Source of the DNA: Candidatus Rokuibacteriota bacterium
Lineage (GTDB): Bacteria; Methylomirabilota; Methylomirabilia; Rokubacteriales; CSP1-6
Reading direction: 5' to 3'
Assembly (NCBI GenBank): GCA_003220265.1
Contig: QHRW01000113.1
Span: forward strand, 51,638 to 115,637
Length of the DNA stretch: 64,000 nt
Shown: positions 32,656 through 42,836 of the stretch, piece after piece
Layout of the letters: each line of letters opens with the position of its first letter
Position numbering within the stretch: position 1 is the first letter of the stretch
The notes under the pieces: model-generated
Seen by the model: the letters and a program-made list of their open reading frames with translations, nothing else
The model's database searches: none
What the model was told of the DNA's origin: nothing
Program-made: the position numbers and the translations under genes

Positions 32656-32735
32656 AGTTGGGGGCCCGAAATGGCCCCCAAACCCCCAGTCGCTCGGCGG
32701 CGCCTCGGCGGAGCCATGGCGCCCCTCGTCAACGC
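32656..32735. repeat. Interspersed intergenic hairpin repeat, copy A
   Basis: A hairpin with arms TTGGGGGCC (32658-32666) and GGCCCCCAA (32673-32681) and a 6-base loop, followed by about 50 bases of GC-rich sequence. The whole stretch matches 63904-63985 closely with few gaps. It lies just after the secA stop on the coding strand. Confidence 0.75.
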
Positions 32736-35528
<2,793 letters not shown>

Positions 35529-35540
35529 GATCTAGCGCCC

Positions 35541-35546
35541 ATTATA
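35541..35546 (-). promoter_or_regulatory. -10 box of the secA promoter
   Basis: The minus strand reads TATAAT, ending 12 bases before the secA ATG. The -35 region is poor. Transcription would begin about 5 bases before the start codon, leaving almost no leader. Confidence 0.6.
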
Positions 35547-35596
35547 CAGGCCGGTTTCACCACGCCCTCTCATCTGCGCGCGTCGGAGCGCCGGCC

Positions 35597-37273
35597 TCAG
35601 CGCCGCCCGCGCCGGGCCGCGAGCAAATCGCGGGCGTGCTGCCGGGCGGCGGTGGTCGTCGTGGCGCCACCCAGCATCCGCGCGATCTCTTCCACCCGCT
35701 CGTCGCCGGCCAGCGGCGCCACGGCGACGCGCGTGCGCCCGGCGCGCACGCTCTTGGTGACGTGCAGGTGGTGGTCGGCCGCGGCGGCGATCGGCGCCAG
35801 GTGCGTCACGCAGAGCACCTGGCGGCCGTCGGCGGCGGCGGCCAGCGTCTGGGCCACGACCGAGGCGACGCGGCCGCCGATCCCGGCATCGACCTCGTCG
35901 AAGATGAGGATCGGCATCCGGTCGGCGCGGGCCAGCACGGACTTCAGGGCCAGCATCGTGCGCGACAGCTCGCCGCCGGAGGCGACACGACCCAGCGGCT
36001 TGACCTCCTCACCGGGGTTCGTGGACAGCCGCAGCTCGACGCGGTCGACTCCGCGCAGTCCCGGCTCCGGCAGCCGCTCCAGCGCCACCTCGAACTGCGC
36101 CCGCTCCATGCCGAGGGCGCGCAGCGCGCGCTCGACCTGCGTCGCGAGCTTCGCCGCGGCCGCGCGGCGGCGCTCGGAGAGCGCGCCGGCGGCCGCGCTC
36201 AGCTCGGCGGCCAGCTCGCCGAGGACGCGCTCCTGCGCCGCCATCAGCTCCTCGTGACGCTCGAGCAGCTCGAGCTCACGCGCCGCCTCGCCGCGAAACG
36301 CCAGCATGGCCGTCTCGCTGTCGCCGTACTTCCGTTTGAGGCGCGTGAGCGCGTCGAGCCGCTCGTGGACGGCGTCCAGCCGGCCGGGCTCGGCGCCGAC
36401 ACGGTCGCGCAGCCGCCGCACCGCGGCCAGCGCCTCCTCGATCTGGAGTTGCGCGGCCTCGATCGCCTCGCCCGGCGCCGTGAACTCGGCGTCCAGCCGG
36501 CCGAGGTCGAGGATGATCTTCAGCGTGCGCGCGAGGCGTTCGCTGGCCGATTGCGGTGCGTCGTTCAGCAGCGCGGCGGCCTCGGCGAGGCCCATGAGGA
36601 AGCGCTCGGCGTGCTGCAGCCGCCGCGCCTCGCCGCGCAGCTCGTCTTCCTCGCCCTCGCGCAGGCGGGCCGCATCCAGCTCGCTCACCTGGAATCGCAG
36701 CAGGTCCTCGCGCTGCGCGCGATCGCGGTCCGCCGTGCGCGTGCGCTCGGCCTCGTCGCGCGCGGCCCGGTACTTGGCGTGGAGCGCGCCGATCTGGGCG
36801 CACGCCTCCTCGACGTCGGCGAAGCGATCGAGCAGCTCGAGCTGGCGCGCGGACTCGAGCAGTCGCTGGTGCTCGTGCTGGCCGTGCACCTCGAGCAGCA
36901 CGTCGCCCACGCGCTCGAGCAGCCCCACCGTGACCGCGGCATCGTTGACGAACGCGCGATGCCGCCCCGAGCGCGCCAGCTCACGCCGCACGACGATCTC
37001 GCCGTTGTCGTCGGCGGCCAGACCCGCCTCCTCGAGCACCGCGCGAGCAGCCGGGACACCGTCCACGGCGAAGACCGCCTCCACCGTGGCCGTCTCCGCC
37101 TCGGCGCGAATCACATCCGTCTGCGCCCGCCCGCCCCGCACGAGCACGATCGCATCGATCAGGATGGACTTCCCCGCCCCCGTCTCCCCCGTGAGCACAT
37201 TGAGCCCGGAATCGAACGAGATGCCGACCGACTCGACCACCGCAAAATTCTTCAGCCGAAGCTCCCGCAGCAT
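35597..37273 (-). CDS. recN: DNA repair protein RecN
   Basis: 558 residues, an SMC-like ATPase. The P-loop is LTGETGAGKSILIDAIVLV (28-46). A coiled-coil arm spans about 155-360. The C-terminal half has LRLSTNPGEEVKPLGRVASGGELSRTMLALK, the ABC-type signature, and LIFDEVDAGIGGRVA. It acts in double-strand-break repair. It has its own promoter with the start codon at or next to the transcription start. Confidence 0.95.
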   Translation of the reverse strand: MLRELRLKNFAVVESVGISFDSGLNVLTGETGAGKSILIDAIVLVRGGRAQTDVIRAEAETATVEAVFAVDGVPAARAVLEEAGLAADDNGEIVVRRELARSGRHRAFVNDAAVTVGLLERVGDVLLEVHGQHEHQRLLESARQLELLDRFADVEEACAQIGALHAKYRAARDEAERTRTADRDRAQREDLLRFQVSELDAARLREGEEDELRGEARRLQHAERFLMGLAEAAALLNDAPQSASERLARTLKIILDLGRLDAEFTAPGEAIEAAQLQIEEALAAVRRLRDRVGAEPGRLDAVHERLDALTRLKRKYGDSETAMLAFRGEAARELELLERHEELMAAQERVLGELAAELSAAAGALSERRRAAAAKLATQVERALRALGMERAQFEVALERLPEPGLRGVDRVELRLSTNPGEEVKPLGRVASGGELSRTMLALKSVLARADRMPILIFDEVDAGIGGRVASVVAQTLAAAADGRQVLCVTHLAPIAAAADHHLHVTKSVRAGRTRVAVAPLAGDERVEEIARMLGGATTTTAARQHARDLLAARRGRR

Positions 37274-37280
37274 CGCCCCG

Positions 37281-37309
37281 ATGCTAGGTCACTCCCCCGC
37301 CCCGCTCAA
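37281..37309 (-). promoter_or_regulatory. recN promoter (TTGAGC-N17-TAGCAT)
   Basis: The minus strand has TTGAGC at 37309-37304, a 17-base spacer and TAGCAT at 37286-37281, then 7 bases and the recN ATG. Transcription would start at or one base before the ATG, giving a leaderless mRNA. No LexA-type operator was recognised. Confidence 0.6.
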
Positions 37310-37404
37310 GAAGTATCACCACCGATACGCCCGTTCGAGCGCGCTCAAGCCAGCGAGATCCTCCGCGACCGTCCGCTTTCGATCCGATCAGCCGCCGCTT
37401 TCGA

Positions 37405-37502
37405 GCGCCGGCTTTGCCGGCGCAATCGATGGTCTGGGGGGAGGCAGGGAGGAGCGCGCCGTCAGGCGCGCGACGACCGCCGGAAGGGGGGCAAAGCCCC
37501 CC
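37405..37502. terminator. Three consecutive perfect hairpins after nadK
   Basis: Within the 235-base gap between recN and nadK lie three perfect stem-loops: GCGCCGGC/GCCGGCGC with a TTT loop (37405-37423), GCGCGCC/GGCGCGC with a GTCA loop (37454-37471), and GGGGGGC/GCCCCCC with an AAA loop (37486-37502). None is followed by a clear T run. They lie upstream of nadK on its coding strand and downstream of nothing on the plus strand, so they could also shape the nadK leader. Confidence 0.6.
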
Positions 37503-37508
37503 TCCGGG

Positions 37509-38366
37509 CTACCGCTCGCCCCACTTCAGCTTGGTGCGGAGGACAGAGAAGAAGTCCTTCGACGGGAAACGCACGAGGCGAATGCGCGCGTCGGCCTTCT
37601 GCACCTCGACCACGTCGCCCCCGCGCAAGGGCACGCCGACCTGGCCGTCCATCGTCAGCATGACCTCCTGCTCCACCAGCAGCGCCACGTCCACCCGCTG
37701 CGCTCCCGGCACCACGATCGGCCGGTTGCTGAGCGTGTGAGGCGCGATCGGCGTGAGCACCACCGCGTCCATCGTCGGGAACAGGATGGGGCCGCCGGCC
37801 GAGAGGTTGTAGGCCGTGGACCCGGTCGGCGTAGAGATGATGAGGCCGTCGGCGCGATAGCTGATGGCGTGGCGGCCGCCCACCGACACGGAGAGGTCGA
37901 TGATCCGGCTCATCGCCGACTTGGTGATGACGACGTCGTTGAGCGCGATGTAGTCGCCCACGCCCTGCGCGCCGCGCACGAGGCGCGCGCCGAGCATCAT
38001 CCGCTCCTCGACCTCCATGCCGCCGGCCAGCAGCGTGTCCAGCGCGGGCAGCATCTCGTCGAGCGTGGTGGCGGTGAGGAAGCCGAGGCCGCCCAGGTTG
38101 ACGCCGAGGATCGGCACGCCCAGATCGCCGACGGCGCGCGCCATCGAGAGAAGCGTGCCGTCGCCGCCCAGCACGATGAGGAGATCGACCTGGCCGGGGA
38201 GATCGCTCTTACCTGCGGCGGGAACCGTGGCCGCCGGCACGAGGCCGGCGGTCTCCTTTTCCAGGACGACGCTCACGCCACGGCCGCCGAACCAGTCCAG
38301 CAGCTTGAGGATGACCGACTGCGCCTGCGCCGCGTCGGGCTTGGCGACCAGCCCGACACGTGTCAC
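37509..38366 (-). CDS. nadK: NAD kinase
   Basis: 285 residues. The GGDGT motif is at 67-71 (VLGGDGTLLSMARA), with NLGGLGFLTATTLDE following and the diacylglycerol-kinase-like site RADGLIISTPTGSTAYNLSAGG. It phosphorylates NAD to NADP. It overlaps the tlyA stop as ATGA, so it is expressed from the tlyA-nadK unit. Confidence 0.96.
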   Translation of the reverse strand: MTRVGLVAKPDAAQAQSVILKLLDWFGGRGVSVVLEKETAGLVPAATVPAAGKSDLPGQVDLLIVLGGDGTLLSMARAVGDLGVPILGVNLGGLGFLTATTLDEMLPALDTLLAGGMEVEERMMLGARLVRGAQGVGDYIALNDVVITKSAMSRIIDLSVSVGGRHAISYRADGLIISTPTGSTAYNLSAGGPILFPTMDAVVLTPIAPHTLSNRPIVVPGAQRVDVALLVEQEVMLTMDGQVGVPLRGGDVVEVQKADARIRLVRFPSKDFFSVLRTKLKWGER

Positions 38367-39157
38367 CCGACGGCCTCCACCACGCTGCGCTCGATGAGGC
38401 TCTCGAGATTCGCGGCGGTCTTGCCGTGGGCAGCGAAGTGCAGGAAGAACTCGCGATTGCCCTTCGGCCCTCGCAGCGGCGAGGCGGTCACGCCGAGGAC
38501 GTGCCAGCCGCGGATCACGGCGTAGCGGGCGAGACGCTGGACGGCCGCGCGATGCAGGGCCGGGTCGCGCACGACGCCCCCCTTGCCGACGTGCTCGCGG
38601 CCGACCTCGAACTGCGGCTTCACCAGGGCCACGATCTCGCTGCGTGGCGCCAGCACGCCGAACACGGCGGGCAGCACCTTCTCGAGCGAGATGAACGCGA
38701 CGTCGATCACGGCCAGCGACGGCTGCTCGTCGAACACGCGCGGGTCGAGGGCGCGGGCGTTGGTCTGCTCCATCACGACGACGCGCGGATCCTTGCGGAG
38801 CTTCTGGTCGAGCTGGTTGGTCCCGACGTCCACCGCGAAGACACGGGTGGCGCCGCGCTGCAGCAGGCAGTCGGTGAAGCCGCCGGTCGACGACCCGACG
38901 TCGATGCAGACACGCCCCTTCACGGCGAGCGCGAAGTGATCGAGGGCGTGCACGAGCTTCTCGCCGCCGCGGCTGACGTAGGGCGAGCGGCCGCGCAGCT
39001 CGATGTCGGCGTCGGTCGGGATCAGCGACCCCGCCTTGTCCACGCGCTGGCCGTCGATCAGCACCTCGCCGGCCAGGATCAGGCGGGCCGCCTTCTCACG
39101 GCTGTCCACCAATCCCTTGTCCACCAGCAGCTTGTCGAGTCGAACCCGTGACGCCAT
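38363..39157 (-). CDS. tlyA: TlyA-family rRNA methyltransferase (hemolysin A-like)
   Basis: 264 residues from the ATG at 39157. An S4 RNA-binding domain (1-65: RLDKLLVDKGLVDSREKAAR) precedes a FtsJ-type SAM domain (DVGSSTGGFTDCLLQ, then VFAVDVGTNQL). The family 2'-O-methylates rRNA; the hemolysin name is historical. The chosen ATG lies 7 bases after a perfect TATAAT box, which supports it and implies a leaderless mRNA. Confidence 0.93.
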   Translation of the reverse strand: MASRVRLDKLLVDKGLVDSREKAARLILAGEVLIDGQRVDKAGSLIPTDADIELRGRSPYVSRGGEKLVHALDHFALAVKGRVCIDVGSSTGGFTDCLLQRGATRVFAVDVGTNQLDQKLRKDPRVVVMEQTNARALDPRVFDEQPSLAVIDVAFISLEKVLPAVFGVLAPRSEIVALVKPQFEVGREHVGKGGVVRDPALHRAAVQRLARYAVIRGWHVLGVTASPLRGPKGNREFFLHFAAHGKTAANLESLIERSVVEAVG

Positions 39158-39164
39158 GGCGCTA

Positions 39165-39170
39165 ATTATA
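39165..39170 (-). promoter_or_regulatory. -10 box of the tlyA-nadK promoter
   Basis: The minus strand reads TATAAT 7 bases before the tlyA ATG. It overlaps the TAA stop of the upstream rhomboid gene. The -35 region is not canonical. Confidence 0.5.
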
Positions 39171-39882
39171 AGCGCCCGCTTCGCCGGGGCCGGAAGAGAA
39201 AGAGCAGCAGCATGCCCGCCAGGAACCCTCCGATGTGAGCGAACCACGCGACGCCTCCGCTTTCTCCGCGCCCCAGGGAGTGGGCACTGAAGGTGATGAA
39301 GCCGTTCAGGAGCTGCACGACGATCCAGAAGCCCAGCACGATCATGGCGGGGATATGCACGAACTTGATGAAGAAGCCGATGATCAACAGGGTGAGCACC
39401 CGGGCGTAGGGGAAGAGCAGCAGGTAGGCGCCCAGCACGCCGGAGATGGCGCCGCTGGCGCCCACCATCGGCACCCGGGACTCCGAGTTGAGCATCACCT
39501 GGGCCACGGCGGCCGCCACGCCGGACGCCAGATAGAAGAGGAAGAAGCGGCCGTGGCCCAGCGTGTCCTCGACGTTGTCGCCGAAGATCCACAGGTAGAG
39601 CATGTTGCCGCCGATGTGGAAGAGGCCGCCGTGCATGAACATCGAGGTGAAGATCGTCAGCACCGGGCTGGGAAAGTCGCCGGGCGCCGCGCAGCTCCCC
39701 GCCAGGCGGCAGGGCACGAGGCCGAACTCCATGATGAAGCCCTCGGCGGCGCCGGCGCCGGGCCCGCGTGTGTCGAGGCCGAGCGAGGCCTGATAGAAGA
39801 ACGCCAGCACGTTGAGTGCGATCAGCAGGAGCGTGATCACGGGGACCGAGCGGTTGGGGACGTCGTCCTTCAGCGGGATCAT
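39166..39882 (-). CDS. Rhomboid-family intramembrane serine protease
   Basis: 238 residues with about six membrane helices. The active Ser lies in PMVGASGAISGVLGAYLL, and the partner His in AWFAHIGGFLAGMLLLF. Helix 2 has the conserved FMHGGLFHIGGNMLYLWIFG. The N-terminus MIPLKDDVPNRSVPVIT is typical of this subfamily. It cleaves membrane proteins within the bilayer; the substrate is unknown. The ATG overlaps the stop of the M16-like gene (ATGA). Confidence 0.93.
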   Translation of the reverse strand: MIPLKDDVPNRSVPVITLLLIALNVLAFFYQASLGLDTRGPGAGAAEGFIMEFGLVPCRLAGSCAAPGDFPSPVLTIFTSMFMHGGLFHIGGNMLYLWIFGDNVEDTLGHGRFFLFYLASGVAAAVAQVMLNSESRVPMVGASGAISGVLGAYLLLFPYARVLTLLIIGFFIKFVHIPAMIVLGFWIVVQLLNGFITFSAHSLGRGESGGVAWFAHIGGFLAGMLLLFLFRPRRSGRL

Positions 39883-41183
39883 CGCGGAGCGCTCCGGGGC
39901 GGCTGGAGCACGATGACCGTCGGCCGCGTGAGGTAGCGCTGGGCGACGCGGGCGATGTCGGCAGGCGTGACGGCCTCCACCGCCCGCGCGTAGCGCTCCG
40001 GGAAATCCCAGCCGGCACCGATCACCTCGAAGAACGCCATGTACCAGGCGTGCCGCGTGCTGGTCCGGCGATCCATCGCCAGGTTGCCGAGCAGGTACGC
40101 CTTCGCGCGCGCCAGCTCGCCCTCGGTGACCGGCTCGCCACGCATGCGCTCGATCTCTGCCAGCATGCCCGCCTCGGCCGCCTCGGCGTTGGGCGGGGCG
40201 GTGCCGAGATAGCTCACCAGGAACGACCGGCCGGTGCGAAACGAGCCGAGCATGCCCACGGAGTACGCCAGGCCGCGCTGCTCGCGAAGCTCGCGAAAGA
40301 GCCGGCCCGACATCCCGCCGCCCAGCACGGTGCCGAGTACGCGGGCGGCCGCGTAATCGGGCTCCAGCAGCGCGGGACCCAGGTAGCCCACGAGCACCTG
40401 CGCCTGTTGCACCGGCCGCTCGACCAGCCGGCGGCCGCCGCGCGGGGTCGCCCCGGCGGGGCTCACGCGCGCCGCGGCGGGCGGCGCGGGCAGGTCGCGA
40501 AACAGCCGCTCGGCCACGCGCATGACGCGCGCGGCCGGCACGTTGCCGCTGACCGCGAGCACCATGCGATCGGCACGGTAGATGGAGGTGTAGTGCTCGC
40601 GCAGCATCTCGCGCGAGGTCCGCTCGACGCTCTCGCGCCGGCCCACGCTCGGCCACGAATACGGATGGGGGCCGTACAGGTCGTTGAGCACCGAGTCGAA
40701 GGCGCGCTGGAACGGCGTGTCACCGCGCGTCTGGATGGCGCTCAGGATCAAGCGCCGCTCGCGCTCGATCTCCTCCGCCGGCAGCGTCGGCCGCAGCGCG
40801 ACCTCGGCCACGAGCCGGAGCATCGGCTCCCAGTTGCGCGCCAGCGCCGTGCCGTGCACGTCGCCGTACTCGACGTCGCCCGCCGCGTCCAGCGAGCCCC
40901 CGAGGTCGTCGATGGCCTCGGTGAGCCCAAGCGCCGTGTAGCGCTGGGTGCCGCGCAGCATCACGCGCTGCAGGAAATTCGTGATCCCGGCCGTGTCCGC
41001 GGTCTCGAACAGCGAGCCGGCCCGCACGTGGAGCGCGGCGGCCATCACCCCGAGCGTGACGTCCTCGCGCACGACGACGGTGAGGCCATTCGGCAGAACG
41101 TGGCGAGTGACCGGCGGCGGCGCGGCCGCCTCCGCGACGGCTGCGCTGGCGGCGAGCGCCAGCGCGAGCAGCAGGCGGCTCAT
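39879..41183 (-). CDS. M16 peptidase-like subunit lacking the zinc site
   Basis: 434 residues with a signal peptide (MSRLLLALALAASAAVAEA). The fold is that of the M16B family: LPNGLTVVVREDVTLGVMAA, then IRADRMVLAVSGNVP (here YRADRMVLAVSGNVP) and FRELREQRGLAYSVGM in the second half. The HxxEH motif is replaced by NFLQR in GITNFLQRVMLRG, so this chain cannot bind zinc normally. It is co-translated with the intact M16 gene upstream and probably forms the inactive half of a heterodimeric periplasmic protease. Confidence 0.9.
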   Translation of the reverse strand: MSRLLLALALAASAAVAEAAAPPPVTRHVLPNGLTVVVREDVTLGVMAAALHVRAGSLFETADTAGITNFLQRVMLRGTQRYTALGLTEAIDDLGGSLDAAGDVEYGDVHGTALARNWEPMLRLVAEVALRPTLPAEEIERERRLILSAIQTRGDTPFQRAFDSVLNDLYGPHPYSWPSVGRRESVERTSREMLREHYTSIYRADRMVLAVSGNVPAARVMRVAERLFRDLPAPPAAARVSPAGATPRGGRRLVERPVQQAQVLVGYLGPALLEPDYAAARVLGTVLGGGMSGRLFRELREQRGLAYSVGMLGSFRTGRSFLVSYLGTAPPNAEAAEAGMLAEIERMRGEPVTEGELARAKAYLLGNLAMDRRTSTRHAWYMAFFEVIGAGWDFPERYARAVEAVTPADIARVAQRYLTRPTVIVLQPPRSAPR

Positions 41184-42511
41184 GGCCGCTGCGGCAGGAG
41201 CGCCACGCGCACGTACCGCTCGAGGTTGAGATAACGGCGGGCCACCGCCTGCACCTGGGCGGCGTTCACCGAGCGCACGCGATCGAGGTAGAGCAGCTCT
41301 TCCTCCAGTCGCCAGATCGTCTCGGCCTGCCCGTAGGCGCGCGCCCGTCCCTCGGCCGTCTCCATGGAGAACTCGTGCTCGACCTCGGCCGCCGTGATGG
41401 CGCGCTTGAGCTCGGCCGTCGTCACGCCGCCGTCACGCACGCGACGGATCTCGGCGAGCACCTCGGCTTCGGCGCGCTCCAGGTTCTGCGGCTCCAGCTG
41501 CGCGGCGATCGTCACGAGGCCCGCGCCCTCGAGCGCGCTGAGCCCACTGGTGATCGCGCTCACCAGTCCCTGACGCTCGCGCAGGGAGGCGACCAGGCGC
41601 GAGGCCTTGCTGCGCCCGAGGATCGACATCAGCAGGTCGAGCGCGGGCGTGTCGGCGTGATCGAGGCGGGGCGCCTGCCAGGCAAGCCCGAGGTGCGCCT
41701 GCGCGGTCGGGCGGCTCCGCTCGAGCCGCGCGCGACGCGGCGGCGGCGGCGGTGTCGTCGGCAGCCGCTTGGTGCCGCCGCGCGGCAGCGCGCCGAGCGT
41801 CGCGCGCGCCACGCGCAGGATCTCCTCGGGCTGCACGGCGCCGACGACGACGAGGGCGAACATCTCCGGCATGTAGTGACGCTGGTAGAAGCTGACGAGC
41901 GTCTCGCGGGTGAGGCCCGTGATCACCTCGGAGGTACCGATGACCGGCCGTCCGTAGGGATGGCCCTCGAACGCGCTGCTGAAGAGCTCACGGACGAGGA
42001 AGCGGCGTGGGTTGTCCTCGTTGAGCCGCATCTCCTCGAGCACCACCTGCTTCTCCGCCTCGAGCAGGCTCGCCTCCAGGCTCGCGTTGACCCCGACGTC
42101 GACCAGCATGGCGATGCCGGCCTCGGCCTGCCGCGCCGGCAGCACCGTGTGATAGAAGGTGTAGTCCCACGACGTGCCCGCGTTGATGCGCCCGCCGACG
42201 CCCTCGACCTCGCGCTCGACGAATCCCACCGGCCGCGTCGGCGTGCCCTTGAAGAGCATGTGCTCGAGATAGTGCGCGAGCCCGAGCTCGCTGGCAGTCT
42301 CGTCGCGCGCGCCGGCCTGCACCCAGAGCTGCAAGGCAACGACGTCACTGGCCCGATGCTCTTCGATGATGACCGGCACGCCGTTCGGCAGGAGATATCG
42401 GGCGGGGCCGGCGACCGGCGCCGGCGCGCGTGCCCCGGACCGCGCCAGGCCGCATCCGCCCCACACGAGCATCAGAACGAGCGCCAGACCGATCCGCGCG
42501 AGCAGGGACAT
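41180..42511 (-). CDS. M16 family zinc metallopeptidase (active subunit)
   Basis: 443 residues from the ATG at 42511. The N-terminal hydrophobic segment ends WGGCGLARSG, so it may be a lipoprotein, but the lipobox is imperfect. The inverted zinc motif HYLEH is intact in ELGLAHYLEHMLFKGT, with the downstream Glu ligand in EEMRLNEDNP. The C-terminal half has LVASLRERQGLVSAI. It pairs with the following inactive M16 gene (ATGA overlap). A TAGCCT box lies 11 bases before the ATG. Confidence 0.92.
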   Translation of the reverse strand: MSLLARIGLALVLMLVWGGCGLARSGARAPAPVAGPARYLLPNGVPVIIEEHRASDVVALQLWVQAGARDETASELGLAHYLEHMLFKGTPTRPVGFVEREVEGVGGRINAGTSWDYTFYHTVLPARQAEAGIAMLVDVGVNASLEASLLEAEKQVVLEEMRLNEDNPRRFLVRELFSSAFEGHPYGRPVIGTSEVITGLTRETLVSFYQRHYMPEMFALVVVGAVQPEEILRVARATLGALPRGGTKRLPTTPPPPPRRARLERSRPTAQAHLGLAWQAPRLDHADTPALDLLMSILGRSKASRLVASLRERQGLVSAITSGLSALEGAGLVTIAAQLEPQNLERAEAEVLAEIRRVRDGGVTTAELKRAITAAEVEHEFSMETAEGRARAYGQAETIWRLEEELLYLDRVRSVNAAQVQAVARRYLNLERYVRVALLPQRP

Positions 42512-42733
42512 AAGGCCTTGAAAGGCTATCACACGGATGCGGACGTGAACCCGTTCTGACCGCCGACCCGTAGCCCGGACGAGAGTATGACGGACTCCGG
42601 ACAAAAGGTACGACGGCCCGCCCGGCAAAATGCCGTACCCCCCGCGGTCCGATGGCCGGGCACATCGTCCAGAGGGATGCAATCTGGGGTCGGAAGTAGC
42701 TGATTTTTCACTGGTTGTGCGGTACGGAGGCGC
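42512..42733. other. Divergent intergenic region, left part
   Basis: The 325-base gap between the M16 gene (minus) and the repeat-protein gene (plus). Apart from the TAGCCT box near the M16 start and the sigma-54-type promoter listed separately, I see no gene or strong structure. Confidence 0.4.
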
Positions 42734-42749
42734 TGGCATTTGCATTGCC
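42734..42749 (+). promoter_or_regulatory. Sigma-54-type promoter of the octapeptide-repeat gene
   Basis: TGGCATTTGCATTGCC: the -24 GG and -12 GC are separated by exactly 10 bases, with TGGCA and TTGC as in the consensus. The transcript would begin near 42760 and leave a leader of about 77 bases with a GGACAGG ribosome binding site. Confidence 0.65.
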
Positions 42750-42836
42750 TTTATCCCTCCGCGAGTTCCAGGATGGCGGCTAATGGGAGCCGCCGAGACG
42801 CCAACCAACACGTAGCAGGAAAAGGACAGGCACCCG

